DNA from: Janthinobacterium lividum PAMC 25724
GTDB lineage: Bacteria; Pseudomonadota; Gammaproteobacteria; Burkholderiales; Burkholderiaceae_D
Direction: 5' to 3'
Length of the DNA: 64,000 nucleotides
NCBI GenBank assembly: GCA_000242815.2
Contig: AHHB01000026.1
Coordinates: 62,001 to 126,000, forward strand
Shown here in pieces: positions 8,259-17,159 of this stretch. A program made the position numbers and the translations under genes. Every line of letters begins with the position of its first letter. Positions within the stretch are counted from its first letter, which is position 1. A model generated the notes under the pieces. The model was not told the origin of the DNA and did not search any database. It saw nothing but the letters and a program-made list of their open reading frames with translations.

Positions 8259-8622
8259 ACAAGTTTGTGCCGCAGTGCCGCAGTGGCCGCGTGGCTGCTG
8301 GCTGCTGGCTGTCGGCCCGATGCCTGTCGTTGGCACAGTTGGCACTATTATTAGTTGGTATGATTCAGTTGGCATGATTCCTAGCACCTTGACAGCCGGG
8401 TTGCGACCCGGCTTTCGGCGTTCGAGCCGACCCTTTGAGCTTGGTGGATTGAAAAGATATCAATCAACCCCATGTGGTCTGGACTGTCCGCCCATTCCGC
8501 TGCGGCTTCATTCGAAGGAGCTCGTCCTTGTGTGCCTACGCCGTCTGCCTTAGCGCCGTCTGCCTTAGTCTTATGCGCCCTATTGCCCTCGTTGCTCCCG
8601 CTGCCATGCAGCGTGTCGCTGC
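8259..8622. other. intergenic stretch with short repeats and hairpins
   Basis: A 364-base gap. GTTGGCA-type units recur at about 8330-8385 (two close copies, then GTTGGTATGATTCA and GTTGGCATGATTCC). A terminator-like hairpin lies at 8395-8415. A perfect inverted repeat at 8605-8625 overlaps the next start codon. No gene is supported. Confidence 0.5.
8395..8415 (+). terminator. probable terminator
   Basis: A perfect 7-base stem GCCGGGT / ACCCGGC with loop TGCG is followed by only three T. It lies 137 bases past the winged-helix gene, so it is moderate as a terminator. Confidence 0.5.
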
Positions 8623-8625
8623 ATG
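8605..8625 (+). promoter_or_regulatory. inverted repeat overlapping the mtfA start codon
   Basis: CATGCAGCG, loop TGT, CGCTGCATG: a perfect 9-base stem whose last three bases are the ATG of the next gene. In mRNA it would bury the start codon. No clear ribosome binding site precedes it. Confidence 0.45.
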
Positions 8626-9495
8626 AACCCGCTACTGTGGATCGTCCTCGTCACGGCCGCTATCGCCTTGTCGCTGTGGTTCCCCCGCTGGCGTTTGCGG
8701 CGCGCCCTGGCACGGCCCTTGCCACCTGAGGCGCTGGCCATACTGGAAAAAAACATTCCCGTGTATGCGCGCATACCGGCCTCGCTGCAGCAACAATTGC
8801 GCGATCTCGTCGTGCAATTCCTGTATCAAAAGAAATTCGTCGGCTGTGGCGGCCTGGAGATCACCGATGAAATGCGTTATACCATCGCCGGCCAGGCCTG
8901 CTTGCTGCTGTTGAATCGCCAGACCCGCGTGTATCCGGAACTCGACACCATCCTCGTGTATCCCACGCCATTCATCGTCACGCGCAATGAAGTGGGGCCG
9001 GGCGGCGTGGTCACGCCATCGAGCAACGGCTTGCTCGGTGAATCCTGGGGCGATGGCCGCGTGGTGCTGGCCTGGGACCACGTGCAGCGCGGCGCCGCCG
9101 ACTGGACCGATGGCCACAATGTGGTGCTGCATGAATTCGCGCACCAGCTCGACAGCGAATCGGGCGCCGCGAATGGCGCGCCCTATCTGCCCAGCGTGTC
9201 GAGCTACCGTAGTTGGGCCACCGTGCTGTCACGCGACTTCGATAACTTGCGCCACGACGCCATGCTCGAGCAGCAAAGCGTGATGGACCACTATGGGGCC
9301 ACGAATCCCGCCGAATTCTTTGCCGTGGCCACGGAAACTTTCTTTGAAAAGCCGTATCAGATGGCCGAGCACCATGCCGAGCTGTATGCGCAATTTCTGC
9401 AGTACTACAAGGTCGACCCGCGCGACTGGATGGCGCCGCCTGTCGAGCCCGAACACAGGGCCGCGCCATTTCCCAACTTTGCCCAGCATTGCTAA
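8623..9495 (+). CDS. mtfA: MtfA-like zinc metallopeptidase (M90 family)
   Basis: 290 residues. The zinc motif is HEFAHQLD with His170, Glu171 and His174, followed by EFFAVATETFF, which carries the downstream acidic ligand typical of MtfA. E. coli MtfA is a cytosolic peptidase that binds the Mlc repressor and affects glucose PTS expression. Unlike that protein, residues 1-20 here are hydrophobic (LLWIVLVTAAIALSLWF), which suggests a membrane anchor with the peptidase domain in the cytoplasm. The N-terminal half (LQQQLRDLVVQFLYQKKFVG) matches the family. The start codon is the first in frame and sits in a hairpin. Whether Mlc is its partner in this organism is unknown. Confidence 0.88.
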   Translation: MNPLLWIVLVTAAIALSLWFPRWRLRRALARPLPPEALAILEKNIPVYARIPASLQQQLRDLVVQFLYQKKFVGCGGLEITDEMRYTIAGQACLLLLNRQTRVYPELDTILVYPTPFIVTRNEVGPGGVVTPSSNGLLGESWGDGRVVLAWDHVQRGAADWTDGHNVVLHEFAHQLDSESGAANGAPYLPSVSSYRSWATVLSRDFDNLRHDAMLEQQSVMDHYGATNPAEFFAVATETFFEKPYQMAEHHAELYAQFLQYYKVDPRDWMAPPVEPEHRAAPFPNFAQHC

Positions 9496-9812
9496 GCGGC
9501 CACCTCAGCCCTGCAGCCGCCCCTGATTAGCCTCGCCTAGCTTGCCAGCGCCGCGCTGCGGCGCTTTGCGTTTGCTGGCCCGATCAAAGGCCAGTGCTGG
9601 AGCGAGTGACTCCCGAGGATTTCTTTGCGCGGGCGCAACATGCCTGCGCACGACAATCACTGTCCGATAGCCGCAGCCCGCTTGCCATATGCGCATCACT
9701 GCGTATGTGATTGAGCAGCTATGTGCGTAAGCGAACGGTATTTCGCGCTGGGCGGGCGCACGCTGGAACGGTGGCGCACGGTGCGTCCGCAGCCGACCAG
9801 GAGGGTCGAACC
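9496..9812. other. intergenic stretch
   Basis: A 317-base gap. A hairpin at 9547-9565 (AGCGCCGC, loop GCT, GCGGCGCT) followed by TTGCGTTTG could end the mtfA transcript. The rest has no recognisable feature. An in-frame extension of the next gene across 9711-9812 has no ribosome site and is not accepted. Confidence 0.5.
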
Positions 9813-10391
9813 ATGTCACACATCATTGCAGCTCATTTTCAATTGCAGGAACAGATAGATGCCGCGCGCGTCGCCCTGAGCCGGGTGGGCTTTCCCGCCA
9901 GCCGCATCAGCGCCTTCTTTGTCAATCAGCCGGGGCAGCATGATCTGTATGGGCTCGGCGGTGACCGCGACGTCTCACCCGGCGCCCGCGAGACGCCGGA
10001 AGGCGTGCTGGAAGGCGTGGCCGTCGGGGCCGCCGTGGGCGCGGGCATTGGCGCCGCCGCCACGCTGGCGACAGGGCCGCTGGGTCCGGTGGTAGGGGCG
10101 CTGGTGGGCGCCCACGTTGGCTCGCTCTACAGTTTCAATAAAATGAAGGAGGCGGGTGAGTCGGAAATGCATGGCGACCGAGATGGCGACCGACATGGCG
10201 AAAATCGCCGCCAGCCACGGCATCCGGGCATGCTGGTCGCCGTCGCGCTGGGCGGTCCCGACGAGCGTGAGCTGGCGCTCGGGGCGCTGCGCCGGCTCGG
10301 CGCCGAGCATATCGAGGAAGCGGAGGGCACGATTGCCAATGGCGACTGGCACGACTTCGATCCGCTCAGCATTCCCGTGCTGGTAGCGTGA
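9813..10391 (+). CDS. glycine-zipper protein of unknown function
   Basis: 192 residues from MSHIIAAHFQLQEQ, with AGGAGGG upstream of the ATG. The N-terminal part resembles the alpha/beta N-terminal fold of general-stress-type proteins (DAARVALSRVGFPASRISAFFVN). Residues about 69-105 form a Gly/Ala hydrophobic stretch (GVAVGAAVGAGIGAAATLATGPLG) like a glycine zipper, which may insert in or associate with membrane. The last third holds DERELALGALRRLGAEHIEEAEG, a second small alpha/beta-like segment. Such proteins occur near stress genes, and a universal stress gene follows one gene later. The specific role is unknown. Confidence 0.7.
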   Translation: MSHIIAAHFQLQEQIDAARVALSRVGFPASRISAFFVNQPGQHDLYGLGGDRDVSPGARETPEGVLEGVAVGAAVGAGIGAAATLATGPLGPVVGALVGAHVGSLYSFNKMKEAGESEMHGDRDGDRHGENRRQPRHPGMLVAVALGGPDERELALGALRRLGAEHIEEAEGTIANGDWHDFDPLSIPVLVA

Positions 10392-10587
10392 CGCAGCGTA
10401 GCTATGGTGCAACATGCATACATTCCGCGCTGTACGAAATTTAGGTATGATACCTCTCAGTATTCGTCATTATTCATAAATAATGGCGACAGGAATAGTT
10501 TCCGTGCGCCCGTAGTGAGACTGGACCAAGGTGACTGCCTGTAGTACTTGCCTCGCATGCTAACGAGTATGGATAGGAGGGCGCGTC

Positions 10588-10944
10588 ATGACACAGGCAT
10601 GGTTCATTCTGACTAGAACCGATGGGCGCGACATTTGCGCGCCCTCGCCGGCACAGCTGGCCGATGCGCTGGCCGAAGTCTATTCCGGCGGCATGGCGCC
10701 GGACGGCAGCCCTGCCTCAGTCTTGTTGCGCTTTGGCTACGACGACGGTTTGATGTATCAGGTCGAGGTCGCTAGCGGAGGCGAAGTCACTTTCGAGGAG
10801 TGGTCGGACCGCGATTGCGAAATCGCCCTGGCCAACCCGCGCCACATGTCGGCCCTGCCGCAGGATGACGCGCTGCAGCTGTGGCAGTGGCTGGCGCAGC
10901 GCCAGGTGGCGAAGATCCGCGGCCAGCCTTGGCAGGGCAGTTAG
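10588..10944 (+). CDS. hypothetical acidic protein
   Basis: 118 residues with a strong ribosome site (AGGAGG) before the ATG. It is a soluble acidic protein with no signal peptide, membrane segment or cysteine pair. Segments such as AWFILTRTDGRDICAPSPAQLADALAEVY and LLRFGYDDGLMYQVEV suggest an alpha/beta fold. I do not recognise the family. It converges on the universal stress gene with a 20-base gap. Normal GC-rich codon use supports a real gene. Confidence 0.65.
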   Translation: MTQAWFILTRTDGRDICAPSPAQLADALAEVYSGGMAPDGSPASVLLRFGYDDGLMYQVEVASGGEVTFEEWSDRDCEIALANPRHMSALPQDDALQLWQWLAQRQVAKIRGQPWQGS

Positions 10945-10964
10945 TGCGCGGCTCCCAAGCGGCC

Positions 10965-11831
10965 TTAGTGCGCCATCAGCACCGGGATCGTCATGTTCTG
11001 CAGAATCGTGCGCGTGACGCCGCCCAGGATGGTTTCGCGCAGGCGCGAATGTCCATACGCCCCCATCACCAGCAAATCGGCCGACAGCTGCATCGCCTGC
11101 GTTAGCAGCGCTGCGCCGATATCGCCGCGTCGCACGCCGCCGCCATCGAGCAGATGCAGGTGCGCTGCCACGCCGTGGCGCGCCAGGTAGTGCGTCAGTT
11201 CGGCGCCCGGCTGTTCGCCGTGCTCGGCCGCATGTACCTTGGCATCGAAGATGGCCACATGGACTTGTCCGGCGCGCTGCAGCAGAGGCAGGGCGGCCGT
11301 CACGGCGCGGCTCGCTTCCTTGCTGGCATTCCAGGAGATGAGCACATTGCGCGCCGCTGCGGGCGGCGCTAGCAGCGGCAGCGGCGGCGCGTACGGCACG
11401 ATCAGCACGGGGCGGCCCGAATGCAGCAGTACATAGGCGGGAAAGTCGCGCATCACGGATGGCGATTTATCCTTGGCATTGTATTGGCTGATGACGACCA
11501 GATCCGCATAGCGGGCCAACAGGCTGATGCCGCCCGCCGCCTCATCGTCGAGCACGCGCTGCTCGAACGAGGCGACGCCGGCCGCGCGCACTTGCTGATC
11601 GAATCCGTCGAGCGAACGCGTTGCCCGTTCCCTGAGGAAATTGAGGTGCAAGCTCAGGTTCGGGTCGGCGTCGAGGTCGGGCTGGTTCTGGTAGAGCAGG
11701 CGCGACACGCCCGTCAGCGCCACGCCCGTCAGGTGGCCGCCGCAAGCCTCGGTGATGCTGGCTGCCGCTGCGATGCGTGTGGCGCACCCGGCGCTGTCGT
11801 CAATGTGGAGCAATACGGTTTTATACGTCAT
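10965..11831 (-). CDS. tandem-domain universal stress protein
   Basis: 288 residues from MTYKTVLLHIDDSAGC. The frame stays open another 345 codons upstream, but that part runs antisense to the PhaB-like gene and is rejected. Domain 1 (1-150) and domain 2 (about 155-288) are both UspA-like. Domain 2 keeps the ATP-binding pattern LLVMGAYGHSRLRETILGGVTRTIL. Such double-domain proteins are cytosolic nucleotide-binding stress proteins. It is divergent from the reductase gene, sharing a 168-base promoter region. Confidence 0.88.
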   Translation of the reverse strand: MTYKTVLLHIDDSAGCATRIAAAASITEACGGHLTGVALTGVSRLLYQNQPDLDADPNLSLHLNFLRERATRSLDGFDQQVRAAGVASFEQRVLDDEAAGGISLLARYADLVVISQYNAKDKSPSVMRDFPAYVLLHSGRPVLIVPYAPPLPLLAPPAAARNVLISWNASKEASRAVTAALPLLQRAGQVHVAIFDAKVHAAEHGEQPGAELTHYLARHGVAAHLHLLDGGGVRRGDIGAALLTQAMQLSADLLVMGAYGHSRLRETILGGVTRTILQNMTIPVLMAH

Positions 11832-11999
11832 GGCCTGGCCTCTTGCGGTGCAGTAATGGCCATTCTGGCACAGACCGGGGTGCCTGCCGCGCACGACTGC
11901 GTCAGGCTGAGCACTTGATCTTGCGCAAAGCTGGCGATAAAAACTGCTCCTACACTTGATGCCACGCAGAACAACCATAACAAGCGGGGAGAGATAACA

Positions 12000-12746
12000 A
12001 TGAAAGAACACAGGGTGGCGCTGGTCACGGGGGGCATGGGCGGGCTGGGCACGGCCTTGTGCCGTCGCCTGCATGTGGCAGGCTTTGCCGTCGTGGCCGC
12101 GCATACGCCGGGCAATGCACGCGTGGGTAGCTGGCTCGACGAGCAGCGGGCGCAAGCGTATTTTTTCCATCCCCTGGCCCTGGACGTGGGCGATTTCGCT
12201 GCCTGCAGCGATGCCGTCGCGCGCGTGCTGGCGCAGTTCGGCCGCATCGATGTGCTGGTCAACAACGCCGGTATCACGCGCGACCAGAGCATGCGCAAGA
12301 TGGAATTGCCGCACTGGGCCGAGGTCATGCGCACCAATCTCGACAGTGTGTTCAACATGAGCAAGCAGGTGCTCGAACCGATGCTGGCCAAGCGCTGGGG
12401 CCGCATCATCAATATCTCGTCCGTGAATGGCCAGAAGGGCGCGTTTGGCCAGTGCAACTATGCGGCCGCCAAGGCGGGCGTGCATGGCTTTAGCAAGGCG
12501 CTGGCGCTGGAAGTGGCGCGCCATGGCATTACCGTCAACACGGTCTCGCCCGGCTATCTGCGCACGCGGATGGTGACGGCTGTGCCGGCTGATATCCTGG
12601 AGACGAAGATTTTGCCGCAAATCCCCGTGGGCCGCCTGGGCGAGCCCGATGAGGTGGCGGCCTTGGTCGCTTACCTGACATCCGACGAGGCGGCGTTCGT
12701 CACGGGCGCCAATATCGCCATCAATGGCGGACAGCACATGAGCTAA
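12000..12746 (+). CDS. phaB: acetoacetyl-CoA reductase (PhaB-like SDR)
   Basis: 248 residues of short-chain dehydrogenase type. The cofactor motif is TGGMGGLG near residue 10, with LVNNAGITRD at about 86-95. Catalytic Ser and Tyr-Lys lie in IINISSVNGQ and NYAAAKAGVHG, and the C terminus is FVTGANIAINGGQHM. The close fit to PhaB (KMELPHWAEVMRTNLDSVFN, GAFGQCNYAAAKAG) suggests NADPH-dependent reduction of acetoacetyl-CoA to (R)-3-hydroxybutyryl-CoA for polyhydroxybutyrate. phaA and phaC are not adjacent, but two phasin genes lie in the window. A related SDR such as FabG is possible but less likely. Confidence 0.85.
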   Translation: MKEHRVALVTGGMGGLGTALCRRLHVAGFAVVAAHTPGNARVGSWLDEQRAQAYFFHPLALDVGDFAACSDAVARVLAQFGRIDVLVNNAGITRDQSMRKMELPHWAEVMRTNLDSVFNMSKQVLEPMLAKRWGRIINISSVNGQKGAFGQCNYAAAKAGVHGFSKALALEVARHGITVNTVSPGYLRTRMVTAVPADILETKILPQIPVGRLGEPDEVAALVAYLTSDEAAFVTGANIAINGGQHMS

Positions 12747-12923
12747 GCAAGCGTATCGCTTGCAGTCGGGCAAGGGCAGTAGGGCACAGTCATCCGTCCA
12801 GCCGGCAAGCACAATGGGCGCGGGGGCGCGGACGCATGGCAACGACAGTCGCGGCAGCAAAGGCAAGAAACACGGGGAAGGGCAGCGATGCCTTGCCTTG
12901 GGCCATGCCTTGCCATGGCGGCG

Positions 12924-13301
12924 TTAGCGTTGTGCCTTTTCCAGCCGCGTCTGGCAATCGATACACAGGCGCGCCTCGGCGCGCGCGTTCAAGCGCTCCA
13001 GGCCGATGGCTTCGCCGCAGTTGTCGCACAGGCCGTAGCTGCCATCGGCAAACTTGGCCAGCGCCTGCTTGATCATGGACAGCTGCGCCACGTTGTGCTC
13101 GGCCGCTTCGCTGACGAGGGCGTTCAAGGTGCGCACGCTGGCGTTGTCGGCAGGCGAGGCTTCGATTTCATTGAGCAGCGAGGCGCGCGCGTCCGCCTCG
13201 GCCACTTCGTTCTCTATCTGTTCGAGCAACGCCAGCTTGCGTTGCTCGAGCACGCCTTGCAGGTGCTGCAGCTGGTCTTGCGGTAATCGATTCATGGTCA
13301 T
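12924..13301 (-). CDS. DksA/TraR-family zinc-finger protein
   Basis: About 125 residues. A helical N-terminal part (LQHLQGVLEQRKLALLEQIENEV, a likely coiled coil) precedes the four-cysteine zinc finger CDNCGEAI...LCIDC near residues 93-117. DksA/TraR proteins reach through the RNA polymerase secondary channel and modify initiation. The coiled-coil tip here lacks an obvious DxxDxA motif, so classical DksA activity is uncertain. Starts are ambiguous: GTG at 13304, ATG at 13301 or ATG at 13295. It stands alone between the reductase gene and the frameshifted lipoprotein region. Confidence 0.82.
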   Translation of the reverse strand: MTMNRLPQDQLQHLQGVLEQRKLALLEQIENEVAEADARASLLNEIEASPADNASVRTLNALVSEAAEHNVAQLSMIKQALAKFADGSYGLCDNCGEAIGLERLNARAEARLCIDCQTRLEKAQR

Positions 13302-13422
13302 CACCCGGTAGCACTTACTTCCATGATGCTAGCCCAAAATTGGCCGCCCTGCTTGCTTTACTGCCTGCGCTGTCGTGCATGATCTGCTGGTAGCAGTTTG
13401 TCTCGCCTCGCTGCTGGCTGAA

Positions 13423-13896
13423 TCAGCCAGGTGCCCTATCTTGTAGCCGCTCTCGCACCTTGTCTAGGGTGCCGAGGATGCGTATGGGATTGCCGCCGAG
13501 CACGGCGCTGCCCAGATGCAACAAGCTCGTCGCCAGGCTGATCCAGTGCCGTACGTCGTCGTTGCGGGCGATGTGCAAACGCACTGTGTCGAGCAGGCCG
13601 CTGAGCTGGCGCTGCGCCGTTTCCAGGCCAGCGACTGTGTGCCCGGCGGCATCGGCATACAGCTGGTTGGCTTGCTGGCGCAAGGCCACTTCCAGGGCGA
13701 AGACGGTTTGTGCCTGACTGTGGCTGATGCCGTTTTCGCCTTGGCTTGCGCGCTTGCGGATGGCGCGCATGACGGCGCCATGCAGGGTAACGGCCGCTTG
13801 CGACAGGCTGTCGGCCAGTTGTTCGACGCGCATGGCGCTGCTGAGAGCGGCTTCGCGGCGTTCGCTGCCGCTGCTCCTGCCTACTGATCCGTCCAT
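13423..13896 (-). CDS. hypothetical helical protein
   Basis: 157 residues from MDGSVGRSSGSERR, with GGAGG four bases before the ATG. It is mainly alpha-helical (RVEQLADSLSQAAVTLHGAVMRAIRKRAS; VFALEVALRQQANQLYADAAGH). No signal peptide or known domain is visible. It overlaps the 3' end of the frameshifted lipoprotein gene by 16 bases and is presumably coupled to it, so the two products may act together. The function is unknown. Confidence 0.65.
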   Translation of the reverse strand: MDGSVGRSSGSERREAALSSAMRVEQLADSLSQAAVTLHGAVMRAIRKRASQGENGISHSQAQTVFALEVALRQQANQLYADAAGHTVAGLETAQRQLSGLLDTVRLHIARNDDVRHWISLATSLLHLGSAVLGGNPIRILGTLDKVRERLQDRAPG

Positions 13897-14686
13897 TTTT
13901 CCTCCGTAGTGGTCAGGCTGGCGGCGAGCCGCGCGTGTTCGCGCGCCAGTGCCGCCAATTGCTGGCGCGCCAGCGTATGACGCAGGCCATACAGCCGATA
14001 TTCTTCGGCTTTGCTTTGCTGCATATTTTTCGCCAGTACGGCCAGCAGGCGCTGCTGCGGCGTGTCGGCATACGCAATTTCCACGTCGAGCAAGCCGAGC
14101 ACCATGTCGCGCTCGTTATCGCCGCTTTTGTCGTACAGCGCCAGCAAGCTGTCGAGCGCGGCCAGCAAGGCTTGCAGCGGCGCGTCGCCGTCGTGCAGCA
14201 CTTGCGCCAAGTGTGCTGCTGGCTGGCGGAGCCGCCCAGGCGCGACAGTTGCTGCAGCAACAGGGTGTAGGCGTTAACATGGCGATCGTCGATGCCGCTG
14301 CCCGGCCAGGCGCGGATGGCGGCGCCGGCGCTGGCCAGTTCGGGCTGTACGTCATAGGCATTGGCTTGCGCTAGCCGGCCCAGCGCTTGCAGGTATAGGC
14401 GCACGGCCTGCGTCAGGCGCGTGACATCGGCTTGCGCGGCGCGGCGTTGCGCATCGAGCAGGCGTTCGCGCGCGTCTTCGGCCGGCGAAAGATAGGGGCG
14501 CGCGCGCTGATAGCTGTCCACGTGGCGCTGCGACAGTTCGCTGAAAGCGTTCAGGGCATTGGTGCCGCTGGCCAAGGCGCGCACTTGCGCCAGGTCGTAG
14601 CGGGAAGTGGCGCAGCCGCACAGTGCGACGGCCAGGCAGATGTGCAGGCAAAGGGCGCGCTGATGGCGGATAGGCAGGGCGGACAC
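13881..14686 (-). pseudogene. lipoprotein gene interrupted by a frameshift
   Basis: Frame 1 begins with GTG at 14686 and a lipoprotein signal (ICLAVALCGC|ATSRYDLAQ). It gives plausible helical protein to about base 14213 (LLQQLSRLGGSASQQH), then turns into Trp/Cys/Arg-rich nonsense. Normal-looking protein resumes at once in a second frame (LAQVLHDGDAPLQALLAALDSLLALYDKSG...) and runs to the stop at 13881. The junction is a CACAC tract at about 14211-14215, where two extra bases or one lost base would explain the shift. The intact product would be about 268 residues. It could be a true mutation, programmed slippage or a sequencing error. The overlapping downstream gene is intact. Confidence 0.7.
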
Positions 14687-14792
14687 GTGAGCTCTCGACA
14701 GAAAATACTGTATGGAAAGGTATTCTCAGGCCGGCCTGCGCTGGCTGTCTTGTGCGGGCGCAAGCGTGCTGCGATCAACTGTGCTTGCTGTC

Positions 14793-15629
14793 TTAAATTC
14801 CCGCGATGCCGGCAGTCCCCGCAGTCCCCCCAGTTCCCGCAGTTCCCGCAGTTCCCATCAATTGCTCGCGCCAGCCCAGTCCTGCCACGGTATCGCTGGC
14901 AGGGCGGTATTCGCAGCCGACCCAGCCTGCGTAGCCGATCTGGTCCAGTAGCTTGAATAAGTGGCGGTAGTTGATCTCGCCCGTACCCGGTTCGTGGCGG
15001 CCAGGCGTGTCGGCGATCTGGATGTGGCGGATCAGGGGTAGCATGGTACGGATGGTGTTGCTCAGTTCACCCTCCATGCGTTGCATGTGATAAACGTCGT
15101 ACTGCAAGAAAACATTGCTGCGCTGGCAGTCGGTGATGATGTCGGCTGCTTGCTGGCTATGGTTTAGAAAGTAAGCGGGCATGTCGTAGCGGTTGATTGG
15201 CTCGATCAGCACGTCGATGCCGTGTGGAAGGCAGGCGTCGGCTGCATATTGCAGGTTGCCGATCAGGCTTTGCCGTGCCAGTCCCAGACTCATGCCGTGC
15301 GCTACGATGCCCGCCATGCAGTGCAATTGCTTCGCACCGAGTGCCAACGCGTAGTTGAGCGCCACTTGCACATAGTGACGGAACTGTTCGCCCCGGCGCG
15401 TATCGCAGGCGATGCCCCACTCACCGTGTTCCCAGTCACCGGGCGGGAAGTTGAAGACGGCCAGTTGCAGATGGTGACGTTCGAGTCGCGTAGCGATCTG
15501 GCGCGCCTCGACGGCATAGGGGAACAGAAACTCGACAGCATCGAAGCCAGCCTCCCTGGCGGCGGCAAAGCGCTCCAGGAAAGGCAGTTCGGTAAACATC
15601 ATGCTGAGGTTGGCGGCGAAGTTCGGCAT
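14793..15629 (-). CDS. hyi: hydroxypyruvate isomerase-like TIM-barrel enzyme
   Basis: 278 residues. The AP-endonuclease-2-like TIM barrel runs from MPNFAANLSMMFTELPFLERF to about 258. Segments diagnostic for the Hyi/OtnI group are FNFPPGDWEHGEWGIA, IEPINRYDMPAYFL with a metal-binding Glu, VFLQYDVYHMQRMEG and HIQIADTPGRHEPGTGEINY. These enzymes interconvert hydroxypyruvate and tartronate semialdehyde or isomerise 2-oxo-tetronates. No glyoxylate carboligase or tartronate reductase gene is nearby, so the substrate is open. The last 20 residues are an unusual Gly-Thr-Ala repeat encoded by a 9-base tandem repeat. Confidence 0.82.
   Translation of the reverse strand: MPNFAANLSMMFTELPFLERFAAAREAGFDAVEFLFPYAVEARQIATRLERHHLQLAVFNFPPGDWEHGEWGIACDTRRGEQFRHYVQVALNYALALGAKQLHCMAGIVAHGMSLGLARQSLIGNLQYAADACLPHGIDVLIEPINRYDMPAYFLNHSQQAADIITDCQRSNVFLQYDVYHMQRMEGELSNTIRTMLPLIRHIQIADTPGRHEPGTGEINYRHLFKLLDQIGYAGWVGCEYRPASDTVAGLGWREQLMGTAGTAGTGGTAGTAGIAGI
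14799..14853. repeat. 9-base tandem repeat at the end of hyi
   Basis: Plus strand shows six or so imperfect copies of CAGTTCCCG / CAGTCCCCG. On the coding strand they give Gly-Thr-Ala units. The copies differ at single bases and the repeat stops just after the last conserved codons of the enzyme. Confidence 0.8.
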
Positions 15630-15693
15630 GGCAGTACGCAGGTGAGGACGATGGACATCATCCTAGCTCAAAACCGGCAAAGGTAAGCATGCG

Positions 15694-15733
15694 TAAAAAA
15701 ACCGTTCCAGAAGCAGGTTCTGGAACGGTTTTA
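15694..15733 (-). terminator. rho-independent terminator of rhlE
   Basis: A 13-base perfect stem AACCGTTCCAGAA / TTCTGGAACGGTT with a 5-base loop. The minus strand ends in seven T and the plus strand in four. It lies 56 bases past the rhlE stop. Confidence 0.85.
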
Positions 15734-15788
15734 CCATCTTGTTGATACAGACAAGCGCCGCCTGAAAGGGGCGCCTTAAGGCCGCGTT

Positions 15789-17159
15789 TTAGCGGCCGCG
15801 ACCGCCGGAACGGTGCGATGCTGCCGAACGCGGCGCATTGCCGCCACGGTTGCCACCACCGCCGCCGCCCGCTGGGCCGGCGCTGCGTGGCTTGGCGCCG
15901 CTGCCGCCGGTTTTTACGCGCACCACGGCGCCAGCTGGCGCGCGGCTGTTGTTGCGGTGGCCGCCGGTGCCGCTGCGCAATTGCACAGGCTGGGCGCGAG
16001 CGTTCAGGTCTGGCTCGAAGCCTTCGATGACTTCGCGCGGCAGGGTTTGCTTGATCAGCTTTTCAATGTCTTTCAACATTTCGTGCTCATCCACGCAGAC
16101 CAGCGACACGGCTTCACCCTTGGCGCCGGCGCGACCCGTGCGGCCGATACGGTGCACATAATCTTCCGGAATGTTCGGCAAGTCGTAGTTGACGACGTGC
16201 GGCAACTGATCGATGTCGATACCGCGCGCGGCGATGTCAGTGGCGACCAGTACTTGCAATGTGCCATCCTTGAACTCGGACAGTGCGCGCGTGCGCGCCG
16301 ACTGGCTTTTGTTGCCGTGGATGGCCAGGGCGCCGATGCCGTCCGCACCCAGTTGCTCGACCAGTTTATTGGCGCCATGCTTGGTGCGCGTAAATACCAG
16401 CACTTGCGTCCAGTTGTTCGACTTGATCAGGTAGGACAGCATCGGGTGCTTCTTGTCGCGGTCGACCGGATGGATCTTTTGCTTGATCACTTCCACGGTC
16501 GAATTGCGGCGCGCCACTTCGATCATGGCTGGCTTGTTCAGCAAGCCATCGGCCAGGGCCTTGATCTCTTCCGAGAACGTGGCCGAGAACAGCAGGTTCT
16601 GACGTTTTGGCGGCAGCACGGCCAGCACTTTCTTGATGTCGCGGATGAAGCCCATGTCGAGCATGCGGTCGGCTTCGTCGAGAATCAGGATTTCCACTTT
16701 CGACAGGTCAACCGTGCCCTGGCCCATGTGGTCCAGCAAACGGCCCGGCGTGGCGACGAGGATGTCGACGCCGTGCTTGAGCTGTTTGATTTGCGGGTTG
16801 ATGCCGACGCCGCCGAAGATCACGGTGGAGTTCAATTTGGTGTACTTGCTGTAGGCGCGCACGCTTTCCTCGACCTGCGCGGCGAGTTCGCGCGTCGGTG
16901 CCAGGATCAGGGCGCGGATCGGGCGCGTCGAAGTGGTGCTGGTGATGGACGCGCCATTCGCGTCGGTCGACAGACGGTGCAGCACGGGCAGGGTAAAGCC
17001 GGCCGTCTTGCCGGTACCGGTTTGTGCGCCGGCCAGTAAGTCGCCGCCAGCCAGCACGGCGGGAATCGCCTGCGACTGGATGGGGGTCGGCACGGTGTAG
17101 CCGTGTTCGGTAACGGCACGTACGATAGCGTCGGACAATCCGAGGGAGGAAAAGGACAT
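15789..17159 (-). CDS. rhlE: DEAD-box RNA helicase, RhlE type
   Basis: 456 residues from [17 protein letters not shown] further 79 codons stay open upstream but carry no protein-like sequence. Helicase motifs are all present: Q motif [50 protein letters not shown] and [10 protein letters not shown]. The tail is Gly/Arg/Ser-rich ([17 protein letters not shown]) and probably binds RNA. RhlE-type helicases unwind short duplexes in ribosome assembly and RNA turnover, often in the cold. The RGG-like tail and C-terminal EGFEPDLN favour RhlE over SrmB or DbpA. It is divergent from the chemoreceptor gene. Confidence 0.92.
   Translation of the reverse strand: MSFSSLGLSDAIVRAVTEHGYTVPTPIQSQAIPAVLAGGDLLAGAQTGTGKTAGFTLPVLHRLSTDANGASITSTTSTRPIRALILAPTRELAAQVEESVRAYSKYTKLNSTVIFGGVGINPQIKQLKHGVDILVATPGRLLDHMGQGTVDLSKVEILILDEADRMLDMGFIRDIKKVLAVLPPKRQNLLFSATFSEEIKALADGLLNKPAMIEVARRNSTVEVIKQKIHPVDRDKKHPMLSYLIKSNNWTQVLVFTRTKHGANKLVEQLGADGIGALAIHGNKSQSARTRALSEFKDGTLQVLVATDIAARGIDIDQLPHVVNYDLPNIPEDYVHRIGRTGRAGAKGEAVSLVCVDEHEMLKDIEKLIKQTLPREVIEGFEPDLNARAQPVQLRSGTGGHRNNSRAPAGAVVRVKTGGSGAKPRSAGPAGGGGGGNRGGNAPRSAASHRSGGRGR

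Noticed and set aside
11832-12866. N-terminal 345-codon extension of the universal stress protein frame
   Set aside because: It lies antisense to the PhaB-like gene and has no ribosome site; the UspA domain starts at 11831.
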